Position numbers and translations under genes: made by a program
NCBI GenBank assembly: GCA_002118135.1
Contig: BDIU01000297.1
Span: 1-64,000 of the forward strand
Direction of reading: 5' to 3'
Source: Trebouxia sp. TZW2008
Lineage: Eukaryota; Chlorophyta; Trebouxiophyceae; Trebouxiales; Trebouxiaceae
Length of the DNA: 64,000 nucleotides
Notes under the pieces: model-generated
The model's input: the letters and a program-made list of their open reading frames with translations, nothing else
What the model was told of the DNA's origin: nothing
The model's database searches: none
In this document: positions 45,250 to 54,288 of the stretch, one piece after another
Layout of the letters: the number at the start of each line of letters is the position of its first letter
Position numbering within the stretch: position 1 is the stretch's first letter

Positions 45250-45880
45250 CTGCCTTCATGCTTGTCAATGTTGTGTGAAATTGCTGCAGAGATGGTGCAA
45301 AGCTGAAATCAAGGGAATCAGCTGTCCGCAAACAAATAAGCTCATGCAAGATGTAAGCCCGTCGAGGGCTGCTGCCTCACTGACAAGACATCTAAGTGCA
45401 CTGCATGTTGGCAGCTCCAGCAATATGACAAGGCATAGCATGCTCATGGTTCAACAAGGCTTGTCTGCAAGGCTGAACAGCTGTCAACAGACATTTTGCA
45501 TGAGCGCAGCTGCCTGATTGACAACACAACTTAGCGCACTACATGCTGATAGGTGTGTTGGTGTGACAAGGCACACCATGCTGATGTTGTGGGAAGGCCT
45601 ATTCACATGATTGAACAGGTGTCAGCAAAAACTGTTGCACGCAAGCTGCTGTCAGAGGTTGTGCGCGTGTTCATAACTGCACAACATGCTGGCAAGGTGT
45701 CAAGGCATAGCTTGCCCATGGTGTTGCGAGACACTCTGGGTGTGCACCAACCGGTACGCATGGCTGGCCAAACCTCGGCAAATGTGTTGCAAGACGCTCA
45801 CCGTTGAGTTGGTCACCGGACCTCTTAAGCCAATGGATGGAATGCACCATCCAAACACCCTAAGTTGCATGGAGCCGTGA
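45250..45880. repeat. About 140-bp tandem units, three copies
   Basis: GACAAGGCA(T/C)A(G/C)CATGCT(C/G)ATG and variants recur near 45,427, 45,563 and 45,700, each near a short frame (SLTRHLSALH-like). They look like decayed copies of one exon. Confidence 0.55.
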
Positions 45881-45924
45881 CAAGCTTAGGCAAGGTGGCC
45901 AATTTAGCAGACGAGGCTTGTCTG

Positions 45925-45965
45925 GCATGCTGCGGCCATACCATCCAAAATACAAGCCCCTTCCT
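45925..45965 (+). other. 5S-rRNA-like 5' fragment, second copy
   Basis: GCATGCTGCGGCCATACCATCC then AAGCCCCTTC matches the fragment at 44,325, but the following sequence diverges from 5S rRNA. Confidence 0.4.
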
Positions 45966-45969
45966 TTTG

Positions 45970-46790
45970 CATTCTCCAGTCGGTCTTGTATCATTTGGTG
46001 AATCTCCATTGTACTTTCTTGTCATGAGGAGGTCATTCCGGCAGCTTCCAACGCAGTTTTCAAGAGTAATAATTCCTCCTAGCTTTTCCATTCGCCGGTT
46101 TTCATTGGACTATGCTTTCGTTATGGCTCCAGTATTGTAAAGCTACAAGCACGTCACTCGATTCTTGTAGCCTTCATCATGTCTGGCATGAACGTTTTTT
46201 GTTGTACCACACGATGTACTTGCGCATCACCATTTTCGCAATTGCCTCTAGCCTAGGAAGCATGCAAGCGCATGCCAAGAGATGGTTCTATTTTAGGATG
46301 TCATCATCGCAATCATGATGCTTTAGATGCGGACAAAGGTTGATACCATACACGTGTTGTGCTTTCTGCTTGGGTTGCAAGTCATACTCAGTGCTTCAAT
46401 GGAAAGCAGCATTTGTTGTATTGCAGGTGATATTTCAACAGCCACAAAATACAGCTTGAGATGTGCCTCGCCCATGATGACAAGCACACTACATCTTACG
46501 CCTATCTGTAAGTTGCTAAGCTAGCTTGGCACAACTTGATCATACTCATGTTCTTGCAAATGAAACCTTCTAACAGAAGCCTCCTTGCCATGCTTGCCTT
46601 CGCATTGCAAGCTGTTACTGATGGGGTAAGTACAAAAGCAAGCTTGTCAACTTCATTCTTCCTCTGATATGTTGTCCAAGCGATCCATAGGCCCAGAAGG
46701 GAATTGAAAGTAAGGAGCAGCTAAGTAGTCCTACACAACATAGCATCAATTCAGCACCCACGCAACATTCATTACATGGCAGATGTGATC
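45970..46790. other. No recognisable gene
   Basis: AT-richer than the flanks, with only short frames. It contains the 3' flank of the HNH-type gene on the minus strand. Confidence 0.35.
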
Positions 46791-46794
46791 AACA

Positions 46795-48573
46795 TTAAGT
46801 AGCTCTCAAATAACTGACCTTGACTCTTTCCAGGTAGCTATTGTTGCTCCAGGCGCTCCCACTAATTTCTGGCACATCTAAAGGGCTGATGCGCCCTTGA
46901 GACAAAGCTGAATGCCTACTTTGACTAGCTTGAAAAGCCAAACATCTTTTGAAAGGGCGTTGATCGCCTTCAAAGTGAAGTTGCTTCCCTTGCAAAATTG
47001 CAAAAGTTGGAATGTCACTAAATCTGTCCTTCAGTGCCCTACAAGAATGAGCAGGTTTGAGACTACATGCATGATCAGCAAGGTGGTGCAGAGGCCAATG
47101 AGCATTATGTGGTGTAACTCACTGAATAGCATCTTTGATCGGAGTTTGTTGTTTGCCTTCATTGCCCGTCTTGTCTTGACTAGATGGCTTCAACCATGGA
47201 TAATGCTTCATGTCAGTCAACTTGACATTGCCAAGCCTTGAGTCTAGCAGGTGTATGCGATGCTCACCATGTTGATCAGGTATGAAACACAAGTAGCCAG
47301 CATCAAATGCTTCTTCAACAGGCCTGAGCACCAAACGAGATGTGGCAAAAGGTTGAAAGGCGGTTTGCCACGCCAGAAGGCAAGTTTTGATCCTGCAATG
47401 TCTAGATTGTGAACTCCAAGAGATCAGTGAAATTCCATCCTTTGTGTTTGCATGGTGCGAAGCAAAGCACCAAAAAAACAGCATAGCGACATGGCACAAT
47501 GTGTTGATCAATTGGTCTCTCACTTTGCAAGCAGCAGGCCATTTCTGATGTTGTTGATATTGTCAAACCCCAGAACCTCTTTCACCCTCATGTGCCACTT
47601 GAACTTGAAGAGATGTGAGGCCGTGACATAGCCTGTTGGCAATGACACATCCAGCACCATGCACTTGCAAGTTTGGCAGGGTTTGTTCCCGCCTTCGTCA
47701 TAAGAGCTCGGCTGATAGGCCTACACAAGACAGACACTCAAGCTTCACGACATTGCTGTGCTTCACTTCTTCTAGGTTCGTAAAAAGCTCTTGCTTACCT
47801 TGATGAGTTGCAATTTGAAATTTGGATCTCGCATACTTGAAGCGTTACTGGGAGTGTACACAAACTCTGCTGAATTTGCAAACCGCAACGATGACGCTAT
47901 AGATTCAAAGCCAAGCTTCAAAGTACTGCCAAGCTGCAATACGGCCTGAGTTTGCACCTCTGCAAGACAAGACGTTTAGTCAAAGGTCAGATTGATGTCA
48001 TGCTGGCAACAAAAACCCTCAATTATCACTGCGTAGCTTACCTACATTGCTATTGAGCTGTTGGAAAGCATTTGCTGCCAGCCCTGCACCACCAATAGCA
48101 GCATGAGTTGCATGGAACACATGGACACTAAAGTTTGTTGAGTTAGACTATCATAACCAGTGTGATAGAATGCATATGCATAGAAACAACACAAAGGCAA
48201 GCATCTTTGTGAAGGACACGGCAAGATCATGCAACAGCTGAGCTATGTTCGTACAACACCCTGTCTGTATTGTACACAACTGTATGAACTACTGGCACAG
48301 TGCACTCAGTCTAGAGGGTGACACAGGCAAGCAGTGCTGACCTGGCACTTCGGCTTGCAAAAGAATGGTTTCTTGCTTGCGCAGCTCATTCTTCTCCTTG
48401 CGTAGCTCATTCTTCTCCTTGTGTAGCTCTAGCAAAGTGTCCCGAAGGTAGGAATCTGTAGCTGCTAGACCAGACTGCTGTGCTACAGTAAGCTCTTGGT
48501 CCACTTCGTCTATGCGTGCAGAGACCTTTTCTATGTCCAGCCGCAAGGCTTCCAGCGGGCTAGAGCTGGTCAT
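46795..48573 (-). CDS. HNH-nuclease-like protein with N-terminal coiled coil
   Basis: The protein starts MTSSSPLEALRL at 48,573 with a coiled coil rich in LRKEKNELRKQE. An exon at about 47,955-47,800 follows (LKLGFESIASSLRF). The exon at about 47,720-47,525 holds a Cys pair (KPCQTCKC), then GYVTASHLFKFKW, then NINNIRNGLLLAK. It splices to the exon ending near 47,180 that reads PVEEAFDAGYLCFIPDQ. This is the HNH pattern: zinc Cys pair, His of the first strand, then Asn in NGL and a later acidic/His helix. The last exon (about 47,040-46,795) has FAILQGKQLHFEGDQ and PFKRCLAFQA and ends in TAA. Similar stand-alone HNH proteins are common in algae and fungi, with unknown role. Nuclease activity is inferred only. 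Confidence 0.6.
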
Positions 48574-48912
48574 CTTGCAGTGTAAGCAGTAGCTTGTAGT
48601 TGCTTGCGCAACTCCAGCAATCGAGCATCGAGTTGAAGTTGCCCACTTGAGAACGAGCTGGGATGCCTGCAGGACCGACGACAGCTGAAGCGATCGCGAA
48701 ATCGGCTACAGTTTTTGCGAAGAGAAGGTCCTGAACGCGGCAGACTATCGAACCTTTCGTTCGCCTGCGCTTGCTCAAGGGTTCGCCACGCACGTGATCT
48801 CTCTACAGCGCAGATTAGGTCAGGGTGACGGTTTTCTTGGACTGACGGCGCCGTCATTACGGCTATTCGTTACGCCCGGAGAAGTCCGGAGAAGGCCCGG
48901 AGACCGGGACAA
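48574..48912. other. Promoter-side region of the HNH-like gene
   Basis: A frame on the minus strand continues upstream of the chosen Met but shows no extra domain. GC content is higher than nearby. Confidence 0.3.
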
Positions 48913-49003
48913 GACCCCTTCTCGTCCGATCAGGGAAGTCAAACTGGATTGGGCTCAACTAGTACTCGGCTGAGTGATCGCCCGGGAACCTTGAGTGCTG
49001 TAG
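48913..49003 (+). other. 5S rRNA pseudogene or 5S-derived element (3' three quarters)
   Basis: The order GACCCCTTCTCGTCCGATCA, GGGAAGTCAAAC, TTGGGCTCAACTAGTACT, CGGCTGAGTGATCGCCCGGGAA and TGCTGTAG follows eukaryotic 5S rRNA, including the internal control region. The first 25-30 bases of 5S are replaced by CCGGAGAAG-type repeats. A complete working 5S gene is therefore unlikely. Confidence 0.65.
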
Positions 49004-49310
49004 TGTCTTGCCAAGAGCTTTTGTTGTAGAGACCTGGGTTGAGTTTTGTGTATAACGATAACTTTGATGCTGACTTGCTGAATACTTTACACAAAAGGCT
49101 ACGTGGCTAAATAGGTATATGACGCTCACTGATATGCAACTATGTCAAATCTGATCAAAACTGTCTGGACCGAAGGTTCAAAGGATTGTGCCTGTGAAGC
49201 GGCTGAAATCGCGTCCAGGTTGCTGCTGCTTGCAGTGTTCACATGTGTCAACATGACACGATTTTTCTTGCTGATGATCAAATTCTGCAGTAAGCTGGCC
49301 ACAATGTCAG

Positions 49311-50416
49311 ATGCAGTCCTCAACGGGATCCAAGGTTGTGGCTGACAAGCCCTCTGACAAACCCTCTGCCAACATTGTGCCTGGGTGTTACACAGCGCGT
49401 ATGGGATAAAAAGCATTGCTAGCTAGATGGCGAGGTGCTCTTTCCTCACACTGCTACATTTCCCCCCACTAAGTACAGAGCCAGCGTAACAACTCTGCTG
49501 CGAATAGCGTCAGGTGCGCCCCACCGCAAAGGCGTCCTCAAGAGTGAAATGCAGCGAAATCACGTGCGGAAGCGATTCGAACCCACGACCCCTCGCGTGA
49601 GAGGGAGCCGTGCTAGGCTCTCGAAACCATTGTTACAGAGCGCGTATGGGATTAAAAGCATTGCTAGCTAGATGGCGAGGTGCTAATTCCTCACACTGCT
49701 ACACTGGGAAACCCTCTGACAAACCTTCTGTCAAGGTTGTGGCTGAAGAGAAAAAGCCAAGCTGCTCTGGAGTTGAGGCTCCTGAAGCAATGGAAGCACA
49801 AATGCAGGATGCCATCAGTGTAGTCATGAATCTCAATGCTGTGCACAAGCCAGGCCAGTGTGTCAGGCGGGGGCATTTAGACTCAGAGCAATCTGCTGAC
49901 CTAGACACCTTGACAGTGAGCGTGTGTGGTAAAAGAGATGTCGCAGACCTCAAGCCAAGTCACATTCAGTTGCAGTGTGATGGTCTTGAGAACATGGCAA
50001 AGCAATTGTATGTCCCAGAGGGTTTTGACTTTTCTTCTAGCTGGTCTGAAAGCAAAGTGCAGGCTGTTCTCAACTTCTGCAGCCTCCTAGGTCAGCTGCA
50101 TAGTATCTTTGGAAAGGTCAGCAAGGTGGTGAATGTCTACTATGACCTAAGTGATGGCTATAGAGCATTCAACAGAGGCAATATTTTGTGGTTCAATGCT
50201 CATGCAGACCGTGACTATCTGGATGTTCCACCCAGGCTGCGTAGGAGAAATTGATATTTAACAATCTGTCATGAGATAGCCCACCATTGCCATGCTCTGC
50301 ACGATGAGAAGTTCGGCAACTTTTTGAGTCAGATTGTCATGATCAATATCAGAGATTTCTGTGAGTTGGATGACAGATTGGCTGCCAGTGAGAACCCTGT
50401 TACAGCTAGTGGCTAG
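49311..50416 (+). pseudogene. C-terminal HExxH-domain gene, interrupted by an insertion and a stop
   Basis: A frame starts at ATG 49,311 (MQSSTGSKVVADKPSDKPS), is cut by the 318-bp element at 49,386-49,703, and resumes in the matching context (GKPSDKPSVKVVAEEK). Later text includes GFDFSSSWSESKVQAVLNFC, DLSDGYRAFNRGNILWFNAH and, after a TGA at 50,252-50,254, YLTICHEIAHHCHALHDEKF. The last segment resembles the HExxH ending of large sacsin-like/DUF3684 ATPase-fold proteins, which have a Trp where the TGA stands. Only about 300 residues are present against more than a thousand in that family. A frame at 50,450-50,637 (DPFPAGMFTDMAAKHE) may be a remaining 3' exon. Confidence 0.5.
49386..49703. 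mobile_element. TRIM-like terminal direct repeat element with tRNA-like interior
   Basis: Two 73-bp direct repeats (49,386-49,458 and 49,631-49,703) start TGTTACA and end TGCTACA, so they have TG...CA ends. The 5-mer CTGGG flanks the element at 49,381-49,385 and 49,704-49,708. These are LTR-retrotransposon features in miniature. The 172-bp interior has no coding frame, no obvious polypurine tract and no clear primer binding site. On the minus strand it carries a class II tRNA-like sequence: GGTTCGAATC (B box) preceded by a CCCTC/GAGGGG variable-arm hairpin. Confidence 0.7.
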
Positions 50417-50637
50417 GCTGTGTTTGTGAAAGCTCTTGCCAAGCAACTTTTGATGTGTGGGAAAGCAATGCGTGCAATTTGGACCCATTCCCTGCAGGGA
50501 TGTTTACAGATATGGCAGCAAAACATGAAGTCTGTACAGCAACCCCAGAAGAATTTGCACCGCACGTGCGCCCTGCTCAGCATCATAGCAGTCAGGCTCA
50601 GACTCAATCATCACTTGAGCACAACTCAGCTGTCTAG

Positions 50638-51372
50638 TGACTAATCATACACTGCGTGGCTTTGCATTCAAAATTTTGTTTGTTTTCAGATCGCACTTGA
50701 GAGTAGGAACATACTTCTGCGCAGCAGCAGCTAAGATGAGTCAAGGGGCAAGGGGTGGGCCAAACGCTGGCAGTGTTTTTGAGAGGTAGGGCAATAGCTT
50801 GTGGAAGCCAGTGCAAGCGGTCTGACAGGAAACGGAGATGTGCTGCCTGCACAAGCGCTACCTGTAGCACAGGAGAGCCTGTGCAGGCAGCAGGCTTTTG
50901 CCCCTCTTTGTGCAAACTGTTGCTGTTGCTTGCCTACTGCTTTGCTGCAAAATCTGAATACTGGGTTTCTAAGCTGGCCTATTTGCCCAAAAGCGTTGAC
51001 CGTTTCAAAGTATCGCTGTGTACTTTTCTAGTGTGCCAGGCAGCCATGAAGTGGGGCTTGCACTTTCCTGAGTGGTTACTGCCTACTGACACAGCACACT
51101 TGATCAGCGCATAAGTTGCGCGCTTTTGGGTTTGCCGGCCGATGACTCCGGATCGAGAAAGCTATGCGCTTGACCTACCTGTGTCTAGCCGCACCGCCGC
51201 GCAGATCGAATGATGCGCAGTAGGCGCACATGTCGGGGTGCAAAGGTTTCCGTAACGCTTCGTTGACCTTGTAGGGGCAAGCGCAGCTCATCGTGAAGGG
51301 TGCACAGCCTGCACTTCAGCCCGACAGTGGCGAGTGGCCTTGCGTGCGTTCTGCAAATCACATTGCAACGTC
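50638..51372. other. Intergenic region before RPA49
   Basis: A plus-strand frame at 50,755-51,114 has no recognisable motif. The GC-rich part at 51,120-51,330 is the likely promoter region of RPA49. Confidence 0.35.
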
Positions 51373-54000
51373 ATGACGAAGCGCAAGCGCGATGACTTAG
51401 CAGACACCATGCATATGCAGCCAGCACAGCATGCTGACGGCGAGGCAGCCAAGCCTTTCACTTTCTGCTTTTCGAGCAAGTTTGACTTCAAACTAGACCC
51501 AAATTTCACCTCGAAGCTTTATACGCATAAAGAGAAAGAGGGTCAGCACATCATCCATAGCAGTATGGTGGGTTGCAGGATCGAAACCAAAGAAAGCAGC
51601 GAGCGCTCATGAACAAGAGGACGTGTTGAACTCGTTTCGTGGTCTGCAGGACAAAGCTGACTTTGTGGGCAAGACATACAACGACGAATACGTTGGTCCC
51701 CTCCCCTGCAGGCACGTGATCCCTCTTCAGGAGCATCACACACAGTTTGCTGCAACAACATGTACAACCTGCTCCCCTGTCCTGGTCAAGCATGTATCGC
51801 ACATCATGCATCATGCTGCAGATTCTAGCCTGATCTCAGATCGACTGCACACTTCTCAGCATCTTCTGAAAGATGCAAAAGCAGCTCTTTGTGCCACAGG
51901 TATGCAATAGGCGTATTGGACAAAGCTACAGGCAAGATGCAGATGATTGAAACAGAGGCAGGGCACCTCATACGCATGCACGCCTGGCAGCCTTGGAAAG
52001 AAGAGTCAGAAAAGATACAAGCAGCACGACGCGCTTCTCATAAGGAAGGCGAAAATCTTCATCATCACTTCAGGAGGTATGGTCTTGTCAGTCCCTGTGA
52101 GCTGTTGCAGACGCTAGACGTCAACATGTTTGCAAACAACTGGCCCGCCCTCCCACCCTTGTTGTTTGCTCCTGGCTACCCTGGGACGTAAAGGGGATGT
52201 TAGGGTGAAATGCAGGCGTCACATGAGATTTGTGATGTCAGCTTTAGCATCCATCCAAGTTCAAAGTACAGAATTGCCCTTTGCGTGTGTCGCATTGGAG
52301 CGCATAACCTCAACAGTGCCAACTTTTCATGCTGGTTGAAATTGTTGTGTGCATTCATGATCTCACGCTCACTACAGCCATCATGTACATTGAGCATCAT
52401 TTGTAACACACAACAATCCATCTCTTCTAAAGCTCTCCTGGGTGTTGTGGCAGTTCTCGAGACAAGCTGAACAGCGCGAAGAAGATGCGCAAGGCAGCTC
52501 TACGAGACAGAAACAAAGTGAAGGAGGATGACTTACAGGATGACCCCGTTGCCATGAGGCAGCTGTTTGATAAGGCAATCGCTGAGAGGGAAGTTGCCAA
52601 TGATCCGTCCAAGGAAGAACTGCTGAGGCGCGCGCATGAGCGAAGGATTATTCCTCCGCATCATTTAGATGCCACCAAGCCCTTTGACGCCTATAGGTCA
52701 GTGCCGCAATGCTTTGCCACAACATTAAAGATCATACTACCAGTATTGTCAATATTGAGTAATCAGAAATCAGATCAATGATGCATTCAAGGAAGATTTG
52801 CTGAGGCGTGTACATGAGCGCACAATCGTTCCGCTACACCACTTAGATCCAACCAAGCCCTGTGATGTTTACAGGTTGGTATTGCTTTGTTGTTGGCGCA
52901 CTTGTCTGCAATGACAGGAACGACTGTTACAACAATCATTCCATTATAATATCAAAAACCCAGCAAGGCTCAAATCACACTGCCTGGAGTTTTGACGGTT
53001 ACACATTCCGCTCCACCACCTAGATGCCACCAAACCCTTTGACGCCTGTAGGTGGGGGCTGCATTGTTTTGCCACAACATGAAAGATCATACTACCAGTA
53101 ATGACAGTGTCAAGAAATCAGAAATCAGATCAATGATCCATCCAAGGAAGAGTTACTGATGCGTGCGAATGAGCGAAGAATTATTCCGCCATATTATGTA
53201 GACGCCACCAAGCCCTTTGACGCCTATAGCTCAGTGCTGCACTGTTTTGCAATAGCAATAACAATCAACATGTCAGTAACAGAAACACAAATGTTGACAA
53301 CATCAATCATCAACATTGTGGCTGTTGCATCTGGACTGCATCTGCAGAAAGCAAGAATTACACAAACAGATTGCAACAAAGTTTTGTTTGCATGCGGGCT
53401 GGAGGAGATGAATTCACCTGACTCTTACAAGCCTTTGATTGACATGACCATCAGGCAGCTTCACGCCCTAGATCTGGATTGCAGCTGCAAATGCATACAT
53501 TGCGACAGATTCATGCTTGCATGCAGACTGGTGGAGATGATTTCGCCTGACGCTCACAAGTCTTTAGTCGATACCATTGTCAAGCAGCTTCAACACAAGC
53601 ATAGATCTGGATTGCACCTGCAACAAAATAAGATTCAGCAACTTTATGCTGGTGTGCAGGCTTGAAGAGTTGGTTTCACCTGACTCTTACAGAGCTTTGA
53701 CTGACACTGTCGCCAAGCAACTTTGACACAGCATGGTTCTGGATTGCGCCTGCAACAACACAAGATTCAGCAACTTTATGCTGGTGTGCAGGCTTGAAGA
53801 GTTGGTTTCACCTGACTCTTATAGAGCTTTGGTTGATACCGTTGTCAAGCAGCTTCAACAAGGCATTGATGATGATGAGTTCAGAGAAGGGGTGCTGCGA
53901 GCAAAGTGGATGGTCAGTCTACCTCTCATCTTGCTGACGCTCATTAGATGATTTGATTGCTGCTGCTGCTGGGGCTGGGGCTGGGGCTGTTAATCTCAAC

Positions 54001-54034
<34 letters not shown>

Positions 54035-54257
54035 GGCTGTTTGCGCTCATGTTGCTGTTGGCGCTGCTGCTGCTGCTTGTGCTGCTGTTGTTGCTGCTCA
54101 TCAGATGACCTTGCTGCTGCTGCTGCTGCTGCTGGCTCTGCTGTTGTTGTTGCTCATCAGATGACCTTGCTGCTGCTGCTGCTGCTGCTCATGCTGGTGC
54201 TGCTGCTGAGGCTGCTGCTGATGTGCACGCTTTTGCTGCTGCTGCTGATCCTGCTGA

Positions 54258-54288
<31 letters not shown>

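Noticed and set aside
48913..49003. Functional 5S rRNA gene
   Set aside because: The first quarter of the 5S sequence is absent, and no pol III T-run terminator follows directly.
39291..50254. Reassignment of TGA to tryptophan
   Set aside because: TGA is used as the normal stop in the recombinase (7,151-7,153) and the exchanger (60,467-60,469). The two internal TGAs are in genes with other signs of decay.
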